Shown piece after piece: positions 1 through 12,115 of a stretch of 64,000 bases of DNA (position 1 is its first letter; the number at the start of each line of letters is the position of its first letter). The notes below the pieces were generated by a model. It saw nothing but the letters and a program-made list of their open reading frames with translations, searched no databases and was not told the DNA's origin. Both the position numbers and the translations under genes were made by a program. Source of the stretch: Nageia nagi (lineage: Eukaryota > Pinophyta); contig JBITNC010000001.1 in assembly GCA_050084985.1 (NCBI GenBank), forward strand, positions 111,042,001-111,106,000, written 5' to 3'.

Positions 1-199
1 CTTTAAGTGTAGGTACACTCCAACATTCTTTATTTCCTACAGCCTCACAAGAGGAGATTAAAATTATTTTTTCTACATAAATAGTAGAGCCCATTGATTA
101 GAGAAATTTTGTTAATAAACCCCATGTGCTCCTTGATAAATAGTTTAATATATTGAGTAAAGTTACAAATATGGAAGACATTAAGATTTCTTAGATTCC

Positions 200-1130
200 T
201 TTTAAAGAAAAAAAATTGGACACTACTCCCATAGCTATTATAAATGTAAATATGCAGAGTGCTCTAGTTGTAGATCAATTAAGATTCCTTGTAAATACTT
301 CCATGGTGAATGGTAAAAGTCTCCAAGCCATGGAGACTAAGATAAATAAATTAAATAAGAATATATATCAATACAAAAAGTATTTCTCCCTTAAAGATAA
401 AATAGTTGCAAGGTTGTAGAACCAGAATAAATATTTCCTTGCAAAACTTGACAAGTAGAATCAAAATTTGAGAAGAGCCTAGTAAAAAATAAAGTTGATT
501 TAGACAACATAAATAAATTGTACAAGATCTTAAAGCTCAAGATACATTTATGGATGGCCAAAAGGCCAAGCAAGTTGAGGTAGAGTTACAAATAGTAGTA
601 GTAGCTAACAAAGTGCTTTATGAAGATAATACAAAGCTCTTGCTACTTATAAAATGCTTCAAAAAGTCTCTAGTGGAATAGATTGGTAAAACATTGGTAA
701 GTTTTTCACACTTACATTTGTTGAAAAATTAGATAGAATAAGCCATCTAGCAATTCACTACTCAAATTACTCTTCATAAATTTGCTCTAGATGTACCAAG
801 GTTAGTAATTGAAAGAATGTAGAGTTGGCTAAGAGCCCTTATAGAAAAGGACATAGCTAATATTACTCCCATTCCAAGGCAAACATTTTTTAGGAGAGTT
901 TAGGATATATGTGAATTCCAAAATTTGGTGTTCAATATAGAAATTAGTAAACACCATCTCAAAATAGAGCTAGGCTTTATCAATAAACTCTTTCATTCTT
1001 TAATAGACTTAAAAGCTCCTAAATTATGACAGGAGCAAGATGTGCATGGTAGTGCTGCTAGATGGGTAGCCAATACCATTCAATTTCTTGAAAAATATTT
1101 TTTTATAGTAAATAAATGACCTCACTCAAT
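200..1130 (+). pseudogene. Decayed coiled-coil reading frame, probably retroelement-derived
   Basis: Read with a few frame changes, this stretch gives a fairly continuous Lys/Glu/Gln-rich protein. The opening part contains SLQAMETKINKLNKNIYQ (about 320-380). A second part runs from about 510 (VQDLKAQDTFMDGQKAKQ) to the ARWVANTIQFLEKYF segment near 1060-1100. Several in-frame stops interrupt it, so it cannot be expressed as one protein. The heptad-like pattern suggests a coiled coil. I recognise no family. A coiled-coil segment of similar flavour occurs in the third ORF of the LTR element at 18307-20622, so an old relative of that element is possible, but this is inference. A dispersed repeat follows directly. 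Confidence 0.35.
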
Positions 1131-1394
1131 AGGCAATTAAGAGATTCTTACATGCTGGGAGGTTGGAGAATGTGCTAACAAGGTTCAAAGTAGACACTGT
1201 GAAAATAAAACCTACCCCTTTTTTGTAATAAATTGATTATCAAGACTTGAAGTATTTGAATAAGAAGATTCAATCCTTCCTCCTTGAAAATATGATTCCA
1301 CCACCTAAGACTCCTACAAAATCTTCATTTAGATAGGCAACTAGAAGCAGTAATTATAAGGTTTTATTCTATAGTAGGTGGAGACCTTGAGAGC

Positions 1395-2345
1395 CTCCAA
1401 AAGATTGTATTCTTTCATAATTACACTTTAAATATAGGGTAATTTTTTGGTATTATTTATTATTTCATTCATTTTAATAAATATTTCTTAATTATTGCTT
1501 CCTTTTCCCTTTCCACATGTATTTAGCTTTTTTATCAAAATTGAGTCAAGTCTAAAGAGTTTCAGGTGTCATCAATGTCTGGGTATTGTTTATATATGTC
1601 TTAGTATTAAATAGTTTTGCTTCAAAGGTCTAGCCACTATTTAGTGGGTGTTGTAGTACATCCCAAAAATATGCATTGGTTAATTTAGTTGTTCCTTTGG
1701 TAACTATGTATATAAAGAGAGTCAGGTTATGAAAATCTGGTCTAAGTCATGTTCAAGAACTAATGTACTATGTCTAGGTAATATTGTAATATGTAAGGGA
1801 ACTAAGTGTCTAAGTAAAAGTTCAAGAGTTATTATAAATAAACATCTAGGTATAGTCTAAATCACTAGCGAGTGATGTTGCAGAGCCTACTAATTTTCTT
1901 AAGAAAGTCTTGATCGAACATTGAAAATTCATAGGAGTATTGCAAGGAGATATAATAGAACCCATTGATTTTGAGTGATGAAATCATCATTTTTTGTATG
2001 AAATTAATGGATCCAAGATAATCAATAGTGGGAACTACTTCATTCAATGAGAGATACTTCATGAATAAACCTAAAAAATGCCCACCAATTTTGAATGATG
2101 ATGTCACACCTTTTACCTAAAATTGGTGGGTGTTAAATAAAGCCTAACCATTACTAAAGCCTACCAAAGAAAGATAGAACTTGCTAGATAGAAGGAGGAA
2201 TAATGGATATGAAGGAACACCTAGTTCCACTTGATCATGAGTGTTTGACCCTTAAGGCTCTATCAATGTGTTGACTACAACTCATTTTGACATGATAGTA
2301 GCAGTTCCTCCTAGGTCTTCAATGATACACTATTCATTGCTGTCA
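1395..2345. repeat. Dispersed repeat, copy A (LTR-like)
   Basis: About 950 bp that recurs in the same orientation at 63045-64000. Shared landmarks in order: AAAGATTGTATTCTTTCA at the start; a pyrimidine-rich stretch (TTCATTCATTT, AATAAAT); TCAAGTCTAAAGAGTTTC; TTGATTTTGAGTGATGA; and ATCATGAGTGTTTGACCC near the end. The two copies differ by many substitutions and small indels, so they are old. Length and content fit an LTR or another retroelement piece, but I found no clear TG...CA ends, so the family is not assigned. Confidence 0.6.
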
Positions 2346-4754
2346 CTATTACATGCAACTAGGAGTTATAATCCTTATCATTTATCATTGCAGAGAAGTA
2401 GGTCACTATAGATAGAATGTAATGCCTAGTTATACCAATAAACCCATAGATAGTGCACCTTTAATCAACTACAGACTCAAGAGAAAGTAGTCAATGACAA
2501 ATGAGGAGGATTGCAATTTGATAAGTACAACAATATAGAAATTTCAAATTCTTAGATGTCAACATTGATTGTACTTATTTACTATGTAATATAACATAGT
2601 TGTAATCATAATTGTATATCTGTAAATATTTTTATTTACTATTTTCAATTAGGAAGAGTTCTTATGAGTATTAATGTTGAACAACCACCTAATTAGGGAG
2701 GAAAATGTATAAATAGTGGATTGTTGTAAGCCAAAGGATCAGACATTCTAGCAAATTTGCCCAAGTCTGTATGATACTTTTGTATATGATAATACAAATT
2801 GATAATACTTTTCCCTATGAATAAATGGTTCTCTGTTACATTTTTTTAATGTTATGTATGAGATGTTATCTTAAGTTATGGTTGTGTATTGTGATTGCAA
2901 GACCCCAAGGGTAAGATAGTTTGCTATTCTTATTCTTGGCTATGGATTGTTACCTATGCTACAATACCCAAGATATATAGTTATTATTTACTTTTAGTTT
3001 AATTTGTTCATATTTTTCATGTTACTCTTAACCTTTTATCTCTTTCGTATTATTTTTAACCTTTATAATAGATGGGAACTAGCCTACGACCCATAGATTG
3101 AGTAGAAAACCAACATAAGCGCATCCCCACCACTTTTTGTTCTCTTAAGGACCCTACTATTGTGGGCAATGGAGAACTCAACCAAACCAAACCCTTGAGG
3201 TTACATTATATCGATCAACAAATATGTAGAAGGAAAATAAAGAAGTGTTTGATGTAAACCTCATCAAAATGTATTCCCATAGGTCGTAGAGACCATGGCA
3301 TATACTTAGAATGGATAGGCAAGAAGGGTTTATGGTCTATTTTACATAATGCTCATCAAAATGTAATCTAAATTATCGTAATGCTTACAAAATATGCACC
3401 AAATTGACACACTAAAAGGATCCACTATTTTCTTGCCAAATACTTTATCACCATGCAATCTCACGGATAGTAATGATCATGCATTAAGTGTAGAACCAGT
3501 AAGTAGGAGGAGACTATGCATTCTTTGATTGAATGTTTCAATGTTATGATCACAAGATAGGCACAAATATATGCGTTATACTTATTTGGAAAATGCCTCA
3601 TCAAAATGAAGACTCGAGGAGTGAGAAGGACACCAGATATGTGTAAGAATACTACACTAAAAGGAGCCTACACATTTATTGACTTAAGCCTCATCAAAAT
3701 GCATTCAAATTAAATGCAATGACCTCAAGATATACATAAAATAGATACATCAAATACCTCATCTACTCGTAATCTAAAGGGACATAATGAACATAAGATA
3801 TGCACAAAATGGGATGTTAAAATTTTCTTTGGTTTGTTTGGCATAATGCCTCAATGAAATGCATTCTTAAGGAATTCAATGTTCATAGAGTATGCTCAAG
3901 GGGGTAACACCAAAAAGGTCTAAGGCTTCCTTAAAAAAATACATCATTAAGTGTAGTCTCATAGGATGCCAATGATCACAAAGTGAACACAGGTTGAACA
4001 CACTAATAAGGCTAAAATTCATCATTGAATATGAACTTATTGACAAAAAATGTACACAAGAACCAATACATTAGAGAAGCCTATGAAGGGATACATAGCG
4101 CAAGGGAGGAAAATGAAATGACTATCAAACAATGACTTGTATGTGGTTCCTTATGCACAAAACATAAAATTTAAAATATAAGATATGTCCCTTCTCTAAT
4201 ACAATAAATTTTTTTAAATATATGATTTGTACCTCACATTCACATGCAATACAATGCAAATAAAAATAAACACCATACTTTTCCAAAGGTACTAATCATG
4301 TAAGGCTATTTAGTAGCAAAAATATTACTTATTAATTGAAACACTTTAAATAATGATCTATCCTTCAAATATACTTTGAAATTTATCAAATAAACCTTAA
4401 GGAATTGAAAATTCATTTTAGTATTAAAAACTAAAAGAAAAGCACCTGTACTTTGGGAAGATGCTTCCTCCTCCATGGGATTCTAGACCAATAATTTTGG
4501 AAAGAGAGAGAGAATAATATCCTTCCCTTTCCTAAGGGTTCTCCATTTATTTATAGTCTAAGGGTAATATAGTCCATCTAAAATAAATAATTATTCACAA
4601 GGGTTGCAATTGATTTCTAACACATTTGAAATTTGATTGCTTTTGAATTACTTAGTTTAAACTTTGAGGGAAAAAAAAGGCTCATTGCTCAAGTGTTATG
4701 AGCTAGGTGTTAAAGTAGAATTTGTCTTAAGTGTTGAGATTGGGTCCTTATAGT
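2346..4754. other. AT-rich stretch without a recognisable gene
   Basis: No reading frame here looks real. 2665-2965 resembles a promoter/terminator-bearing LTR piece (TATAAATAG near 2709, AATAAATGG near 2820), but no partner copy was found. 3255-4010 holds a loosely repeated motif of the form CCTCATCAAAATG..ATTC. Just before 4755 one expects the end of a gypsy 5' LTR; the sequence there does not match the LTR at 9150, so a 5' LTR could not be confirmed. Confidence 0.4.
3255..4010. repeat. Degenerate repeated motif block
   Basis: The motif CTCATCAAAATG followed by an A/T-rich stretch appears near 3262, 3352, 3597 and 3691, with a diverged copy near 3847. A second motif (ACACTAAAAGGA-like) appears near 3408, 3650, 3910 and 3998. 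Spacing alternates between about 90 and about 250 bp. This looks like an old, decayed tandem structure. A dot plot would settle it. Confidence 0.3.
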
Positions 4755-4767
4755 TGGTATTAGAGCC
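4755..4767 (+). promoter_or_regulatory. Primer-binding site, initiator-Met tRNA type
   Basis: TGGTATTAGAGCC differs at one base from the common plant retrotransposon primer site TGGTATCAGAGCC, complementary to the 3' end of initiator tRNA-Met. It sits about 330 bp before the first clear gag frame, where a gypsy primer site belongs. It implies that the 5' LTR ended at about 4752. Confidence 0.7.
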
Positions 4768-5086
4768 TAGGTTGTAGTTTTCACTTTCTATTCTCATGAA
4801 AATAAAACTTAAAATCTAACTTACCTTATCTTGTGCTAAGGAAGAGATGTTGCTACAAAAACTAAACCAGGAAGCTCAAAGTAGCTTTGGACATACTTGT
4901 AACACATGTGGTGCATCCATAGCACATGAAGCACACCTTGGAAATGTTTATGCAGGAATTAACCCTGAACTATGAACCATAATTCAAAACTTATGAGACA
5001 AGGTAGAAAAATAACATGAATTGATACATAAATAAACAACAGAGTTAGAATTCCTAAGGAATAGAGAACTTATATTTAACAATGAT

Positions 5087-5960
5087 ATGAGTAAAGATAT
5101 TAAGAAAATGCATGCTACTAAGTTCTCAAGAGATGATGATGATGATATTTTTGAGGCATGGTTGAGAGAGCATCATACTCATTTTGATACTAGAAATTAT
5201 ACCATCAATCAAAAATGTATGTGGGTCATTCTTATTTTGATAGGTTCTACATTCAAGTCGTGGGAAGAGTTACTGCTAGAAAAGAAAGTTGAAGCTAAAG
5301 ATGTATCTTGGAAGTATTTTGGGAAAGTTTTCAAAAAAAGACATGTATCTGAAAAGTTCAAGCTAGAAAATTTTGATGAGTTTGATAGTATTTGCCAAAG
5401 AGACTACATAGTGGATGTGTATTATCATAATTTTGTTAGACTAATGAATTATGTGCTTGAAATTATGAATAGTTCAAAGAAGAAGGTGCACAAGTTTTTG
5501 GGTGGGTTAGATCATGAGACTTGCACTTCTATGAACATGTTAGCAGCAAAATGCTTCAAAAATATTATGAGTTGGACAAGTTACGGGAGGAAAATATAAA
5601 GTTCAAGAGAAACCCCAATAATAATGCACAAATCAACCATGATAGGAAGAATGCAAAAAAAGAAAAGAAAAGATCTTGAAAAATAGTGATAACCAATTCA
5701 AGAAATAAAAGAATGGACCATCAAAAAATTAGAAGTTCAATAAACCATAGAATGGGAATCAAAAGAAGGTAAAATTTTATAAGAACAATAATAGTAACAA
5801 TCAAGGTTAGTAACATCAGAAACAACATCAATAGAATAATAATATGCCAAAGATTCAAGGACATGAAAAGGTGCCCAAGTTTGGTTGCTATAACTATGGA
5901 GGAGCTCATTATGCTAACAAGTGCCCAAACTATTACAACCCTCAAAAAGAATAGACCAAT
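5087..5960 (+). pseudogene. Gypsy gag (capsid and zinc knuckle), decayed
   Basis: An open frame of 170 codons at 5087-5599 carries the capsid-type pattern of plant gypsy gag: a DDDDIFEAWLREHHTHFD start, a WEELLLEKK helix region, and WKYFGKVFKKRHVSE, the usual place of the W..F...F...Y/H segment. The frame breaks after 5599. A nucleocapsid zinc knuckle is still legible near 5875-5935 as GCYNYGGAHYANKCP; the second Cys of the CX2CX4HX4C pattern is replaced by Tyr. The first ATG of the original gag cannot be fixed. Confidence 0.75.
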
Positions 5961-6029
5961 CATAATATATATGTTGTAAAATAGAAAGGGGCTCTAAAAA
6001 CTTAAGCAATGTTGCTAATGTTTTAAGGT

Positions 6030-6330
6030 AAGATCTTTAATTCATATGTTAGCATGCTCATTGATTGTGGTACTACAGATAGTTTCATATCTACTCACAC
6101 TTTAGAAAAACTTTTAAACAAATTCAAGGATCTTTGAAGAAAGGTGAAAATTTGATTTTGGGTGAGTACAAGCCTTCACTGTAGATAAATACTATCCAAG
6201 TGTAGAAGTGACTTTACCCTCAAGGAAGACATCAACAACTCTATATGTTTCCCCTCTTAGGTCTTTTGAAGTTATCTTGGGCATGGATTAGTTGCAATAC
6301 CATGGTGCTCTAGTAAACTTTATATATTAA
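6030..6330 (+). pseudogene. Gypsy aspartic protease, decayed
   Basis: The active-site region reads MLIDCGTTDSFIS near 6050-6095, matching the LIDSGAT-type motif of retroviral-type aspartic proteases; the catalytic Asp is kept. Downstream, near 6265-6300, is the LGMD.LQYH motif that closes the protease domain in plant gypsy elements, here with an in-frame TAG at 6289 in place of an expected Trp. It would release gag and pol products from a polyprotein. It cannot function now because the frame is broken. Confidence 0.75.
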
Positions 6331-6449
6331 TGATTGGAGTTTAATGATGAAGGAGGATTTTGAAAAAAACTTATTTGTCCAAGAATGCCTTTTGAACTTA
6401 ACTCTAATCAGCATTGCAATTTTCTAAATCCATTAGGAAAAGGGGTATG

Positions 6450-7860
6450 ATTTTTACTATGAAAGTAAAAGATACTAAAGAAGAGTCCTTAGAATATGAA
6501 ATGATTAAGAAGCATCCAATCCTATAGGAATACAAGGATGTTTTTCCTAAGGAACTTCTAGGATTACCACCTAGAAGAGAGTTTAACTTCTCCATTGATC
6601 TAATTCCTAGAGTAGAACCTATTTTAAGAACCCCATATAAGATAACTACAATGGAAATGGAGGAACTGAAATTACAATTGCATGAATTACCAGAAAAAGG
6701 ACTCATCCAACCTAGCACCTCACCTTAGGATGCACCAATCTTATTTGTTAAGAAGAAGGATAGATCTTTAAGCTTTTGTAGAGACTATTGAATATTGAAC
6801 AATGTCACTATTAAAAATCAATATCCTTTACCAAGAATTGCTTACCTCTTTGATCAACTTAAGGGGGCAAGAATATTCTCAAAGTTAGATTTAAGTTCTA
6901 GGAATCACCAATTAATAATAAAGGATGCAGATGCACATAAAACTGCTTTTAAAACTTGATATGGACACTATGAGTTTATAGCTTTACCATTTGGCCTTAC
7001 AAATGCCCTAGCATCCTTCATGAATTTGATGAATAGTGTATTTTGGAAATATATTAACAAGTTTATCTTGGTCTTCCTTGATTACATTTTAATCTATTAA
7101 CAAACAAAATAAGAGCATGATAGACATCTTAGGATGGTATTAAAAATTTTGAGAGAAAATTGACTATTTGCCAAGTTATTTAAATGTGAATTGTATGTAC
7201 CTCAAGTGAAATACTTTGGGCACATTATATTCATAGAATGTGTAGTAGTAGATCCTAAGAAAATTGAGGCAATAATGAGTTGGCCTACCCCAAAGAATGT
7301 GAGTGAAATAAGAAGTTTTATGGGTTTAACTAGGTACTACAGATAGTTTGTAGAAAATATCTCAAAAATCACATACCCTACTACTCAATTGTATAAAAAG
7401 GAAAAGAAGTTTTTATGGAAAGATAAATGTGAACAATATTTCACCACACTCAAGGAGAGGCTTACCATTGTACATATACTTAAAATTCCATATCCACTTG
7501 GATATTTTGTTGTATGCATTTATGCTTCTAAGAAGGTTTGGATCGAGTGTTAATGCAACATGGTGCAATAATTGCCTATGAGTCCAAAAAACTCAAAGAT
7601 CATGAAAGTAGGTATGCAACCCATGACATGGAGCTAGTATTACTCGTAGTTCATGTCTTGAAGGTTTGGAGACATTATTTATTAGGAAGGCCTTTTGAGT
7701 TAAGATAATATCACCAAAGCCTTAGGTATATCTTCACTCAACTAGATTTGAATGCTCGACAAAGAAGATGGATGGAATTCCTTGCTGAATATGACTTTGG
7801 CATATAAATTATGTAAGGAAATGAAAATAAGGTAGTAGATGCACTAAGTTGTAGGAAGCA
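6450..7860 (+). pseudogene. Gypsy reverse transcriptase and RNase H, decayed
   Basis: A nearly continuous frame covers the RT fingers and palm: DVFPKELLGLPPRRE-like entry (about 6535), ILRTPYKITTMEMEELK (6625), [12 protein letters not shown] (about 6878), ALPFGLTNA (about 6983) and the catalytic box as FLDYILIY (about 7075), where the second Asp of the usual DD pair is Tyr. RNase H-side motifs follow: MGLTRYYR, HDMELVLLVVHVLKVWRHYL and [12 protein letters not shown] (about 7770). In-frame stops occur at 6726, 6789 and 6957 among others. Several fit C-to-T or G-to-A changes. The copy is inactive. Confidence 0.85.
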
Positions 7861-7899
7861 TATTGCATCCCTATCATTAGGAATAATAGACTTTATTGA

Positions 7900-8775
7900 T
7901 AAAATTTTCATCTCCAAGCCCAATATTATCATTGTAAAAGGATTAAGAGAGAGCTTTTTGAGAATCCAATGAAGGTAAAAGACTTTATTAGCAAATGAGG
8001 TGGCCTTATTTGTTATAAGGATAGAGTAGTGATTCCTAAGGAAGGTACTTTTGGAAATACAATACTTTTGGAATCACACAATACTCCTGACTCTACTCAT
8101 CCTAGAGGGACCAAAATAAGAGAAAACTTGACAAAATAATTTTATTGGCTAGGAATGAAGAAGACATAATTGGTTATGTATCTAAATGTATGGAATTTTA
8201 TAAAGTGAAGGCAGAACATTGACATCTATCAGGAATGCTTTACCCACACAATATTCCCACACATAAATGGTAAAAGATTTATATGGATTTTATAGTTGGA
8301 TTACCCAAAACTAGGTTTAGAAATGATGCTATCCTAGTGGTTACTGATAAATTAATCAAAGTTGTCCACTTTATAGCTAAAAACATAATAGATGATGCTC
8401 CCATAGTTGCCAATAATTTTGTAAAGGAGATTATTTGACTTCATATATTTTTGGAAGAGATTATCTCAAATAGAGACTCAAGGTTCACTTCCAAGTTTTG
8501 GAAGAGTCTACATAAAGTTGTAGGTACAAAGTTGCACATGAGTTTAGCTTATCACCCAGAAACAAATGGTCAAATTGAGCAGGTAAACCAAGTCTTGGAA
8601 GATATGCTCATGATGTACTACATGGATCATCCCACTAAATGTGAAGATTACTTGCATTTAGTATATTTTGCCTATAATAATGGTTACCATTCTTCCTTAT
8701 GGATGGCACCTTTCGAAGCTTTGTATGGATGAAGATACAAGACCCCTCTCTGTTAGGATAATCTAGAAAACTAAG
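7900..8775 (+). pseudogene. Gypsy integrase, decayed
   Basis: The region contains a zinc-binding lead-in (near 8090-8160, RGTKIRENLTK.FYWLGMKK), then the catalytic core. The clearest part is an open stretch at 8451-8732 with NRDSRFTSKFWKSLHK, the MSLAYHPETNGQIEQVNQ block with the catalytic Glu region, and WMAPFEALYG near its end. These are standard motifs of plant Ty3/gypsy integrases. No chromodomain is recognisable downstream. Stops upstream of 8451 break the frame. Confidence 0.85.
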
Positions 8776-9136
8776 TTATGGTCAGAAATGATATGATAAG
8801 AGAGATGGAAGACCAACTCAAAGGAATACAACAAAGGTTCAAATAATTTGCTAATCAACATAAATGTTTGGGATGTATCTTACAGATGGAGGATCTATTG
8901 GCTTTGGACGTGCATTCGATTCGATTTCTCAAACTACATACTAGAGAGCTTAGGAATTACCTTGTTGATCCCTATCATATGCAATGGGATGGATAATGTT
9001 AGAGTAACTCCACATGGGAGAATGTGGAAGACGTGAAAAAGTCATTTCCTTATTTATTTGAGAACTGAAAAAAAAAAAAGAAAAAAACTTTAAGATGGTT
9101 ATGCTTTTAAATAAACACAAAGGACTATGTTAATCC

Positions 9137-9149
9137 AAGTGGGGGAGGA
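9137..9149 (+). promoter_or_regulatory. Polypurine tract of the gypsy element
   Basis: AAGTGGGGGAGGA lies directly before the TGTAATAGCCC start of the LTR at 9150. It is the priming site for plus-strand DNA synthesis. Position and composition are typical of plant gypsy elements and fix the LTR boundary. Confidence 0.8.
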
Positions 9150-10530
9150 TGTAATAGCCCAAATCAACCTTGGATTCCCTTGTTGTATTACTATGATATG
9201 TTATATGAGTTAGACACTTATGTTTTTGATATAAACATATATCCATGTTGTGTTCTTATTTAATGGGTGACGTGATTATTCTATGATGAAATTAAAAAAT
9301 TAATTGTATCATGTCATAATATCATGGACATATTGTTGTTGAGTTATTATTTATGATGTGCAAGACATAGGTGCACGAAGGTGGTATGCTCTTAGGTGGA
9401 ATGGAAATGATAACCTAGCAAGGTTCAAAAGATCAATAGAGATCTAAGAGAACAACCCATATAGTCTCAAGATTGTAAATACTCATATAGGATTGCATGA
9501 TATGAGGATCCGAAAAGGTAGTCTCCATTGATGTATTATGTTTAATGTGTTCCTAATATACTGTCTCTTGCTTATAATTGTGTGTGTAAATTAAATTAAT
9601 CTAAGGATTTTATTCATATGAAGAATTAGGGTTAGTACTTAACAATTTATTGTTAAGGATGTTTAACTAAATTAACCCTATGTCTATGATTAAAAAGGAT
9701 GAAGGATTAAATAAAATAAATGGTTATTTTGTTAAAATCCTAAGTTGTGGCAATAATAAATTAATGATAATTTATTTAATTACTAATATCTAAGTCATTT
9801 TGAAATATTATTAATATTTAGAATTATCTTGATAATGTTGAGTTGTAGCGAGTTGTCATGATAATGTGAGTTGTAATTTTTTAAAATAGAAACAAGGTTA
9901 GGAGAAATTCAAATTTAGAAACAAAAAGCTTGGATTACCATTGCAACCTTAGGTGTCAAAATTGCTAAAATTAATATTATTCTAATCCTTCTCTCTCCAA
10001 AGTTAACAGAAATCTAAAACTCTAAATTATAAGCTTAGCTCTCCTAAAATCATTATAAATAAGAGCTTAGGGTCAATGTTTTGTATTTTTTTGGAAAACA
10101 TAAAAGAACTCTACTGATTGATTTCAAGAGCATCTGGAATTGCCTAGGAAAGCATGATCAAGGTTGAATTTCTCTAGTTAAATGTTGACTAGATTACTTG
10201 AATGTTGTACGAGAACTCCTTTCCTATGAATGCTATAATATTATTTATTTTATTCAAGAAAATAAAATAAATAAGAAAAGTAAATTACTTTTAATATTGA
10301 AATACTATGTTATTAATTTGATGATTTTTATTTATTTAATTTTATGAAAATTAAATAGCTTATTGTATGTTTGTTTGATTTTAAAAGAATAAAATTATAT
10401 AAATAGTCAATATGTATTAATATTATTATAGAGTTTGTTTTATAATAAAAATAATACCTTGATGAGAAAAAATAGTAAAGTAATATTCTTATTTAGAAAA
10501 ATAAAATTAAAAATTAAAAAAGTAAAAATA
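9150..10530 (+). repeat. Gypsy 3' LTR, left arm of a large inverted repeat
   Basis: Starts TGTAATAGCCC right after the polypurine tract. A TATA-like stretch (CATTATAAATAAGAG) lies near 10050 after a pyrimidine-rich segment, as expected at a U3/R border. The right limit is where similarity to the inverted partner ends, at about 10530; the true CA end of the LTR is not identified. The arm pairs with 10735-12115 over about 1.38 kb. Confidence 0.75.
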
Positions 10531-10734
10531 AATCATAAGGTTATTGGAAAATTTGGGAATGTTCAATACTGAAAATATTAGAATGCGATCTTTTTCATCC
10601 AAAAAAAAAAATGGAACGCCCTTTCTTACTATGGATTAATCCAAATTTGAAATAGAATGCCTTGGAAATTTGTACCCATTTATTTGAATTCGTAGGAATT
10701 AAGGTGGTGTTTTATTATTATTTTGATCATTTGT
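10531..10734. other. Spacer between inverted LTR arms
   Basis: About 200 bp not shared between the two arms, with an A-run near 10600 and a T-run near 10735. It would form the loop if the whole palindrome were transcribed. No gene seen. Confidence 0.6.
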
Positions 10735-12115
10735 TTTTTTTTTTTTAATTTATTTTTATTTTTCTAAATAAGAATATTACTTTTCTTATTTTTCTCATCA
10801 AAGTATTATTTTTATTATAAAACAAACTTTATAATAATATTAATACATATTGATTATTTATTTAATTTTATTCTTTTAAACTTAAACAAACATACAATAA
10901 GCTATTTATCTATTTAATGTTCACAAAATTAAATAAATAAAAATAACCAAATTAATAACATAGTATTTCACTATCAAAAGTAATTTATTTTTCTTATTTA
11001 TTTTATTTTCTTGAATAAAATAAATAATATTATAACATCCATAGGCAAGGAGTTCTCGTATAACATTCAAGCAATCTAGTCAACATTTAACTAGAGAAAT
11101 CCAACTTGGATCATGCATTCCTAGGCAATTCCACATGCTCTTAAAGTCAATCAGCAAAGTTCCTTTACGTTTTCTAAAAAACATACAAAACATGGACCCT
11201 AAGCTCCTATTTATAATGATTTTAGGAGAGCTAAGCTTCTAATTTAGAGTTTTAGCTTTCTAACTTTGGAGAGAAAAGGATTATGATAATATTAATTTTA
11301 GCAATTTTGATACCTAAGTAAGGTTGCAAAGGTAATCCAAGATTTTTGTTGCTAAATTTGAATTTCTCCTAACCTTGTTCCTATTTTAAAAAATTACAAC
11401 TCACATTATCATGACAACTTGCCACAACTCAACATTATCAAGATAATTCTAAATATTAATAATATTTCAAAATGACTTAGATATTAGTAATTAAATAAAT
11501 TATCATTAATTTATTATTGATACAACTTAGGATTTTAACAAAATAAACATTTATTTTATTTAATCTGTCATCCTTTTTAATCATAGAAATAGGGTTAACT
11601 TAGTTAAACACCCTTAACAATAACTTGTTAAGTATTAACCCTAATTCTTCATATGAATAAAATCATCAGACTAATTTAATTTACACACAATAATAAGCAA
11701 GAGATAGTATATCAGGAACACAACAAACATAATACATCAATGGAGACTACCTTTTTGGATCCTCATCTCATGAAATCCTATATGATTATTTACCTTCCTA
11801 AGACTATCTGGGTTGTTCTCTTAGATCTCTATTGACCTTTTGAACCTTTCCAAGCTATCATTTCCATTCCACCTAAGAGCATACAATCTTCGTACACTCA
11901 TGTCTTGCACATCACAAATAATAACTCAACAAAAGTATGTCCATGATATGATGACATAATAGAATTAATTTTCCAATTTCATCATAGAACAATCACATCA
12001 CCCATAAAATAATAACACAACATGTATATATGTTTATGTCAAAAACATAAGTATCCAACTCGTATAACATAGCATAGTAATACAAGGGAATCCAAGGTGG
12101 ATTTGGGCTATTACA
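10735..12115 (-). repeat. Inverted copy of the gypsy LTR, right arm
   Basis: Reverse complement of 9150-10530 with scattered substitutions and small indels. The outer end reads GGGCTATTACA at 12115, the exact complement of the LTR start at 9150. Matching internal landmarks include the ATAAAACAAACTTTATAATAA block near 10825 and the GACTAGATTGC..AATGTT region (as complement) near 11065. On this strand it would be the start of a second LTR pointing the other way. Directly to its right lies a copia integrase fragment, so this LTR, or the event that made the palindrome, interrupted a copia element. Confidence 0.8.

Larger units (their letters stand above)
4755..10530 (+). mobile_element. Decayed Ty3/gypsy LTR retrotransposon
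   Basis: The expected gypsy order is present on the plus strand: primer-binding site (4755), gag, aspartic protease, reverse transcriptase, RNase H, integrase (to about 8770), polypurine tract (9137-9149) and a 3' LTR starting TGTAATAGCCC at 9150. Every domain carries stops, frameshifts or lost catalytic residues, so the copy is dead. A matching 5' LTR was not found upstream of the primer site, so the left end is either lost or too diverged to see. The 3' LTR is the left arm of a large inverted repeat. Confidence 0.85.

Noticed and set aside
5721-5963. 80-codon hydrophobic minus-strand frame
   Set aside because: It is the antisense of the gypsy gag tail and zinc knuckle region.
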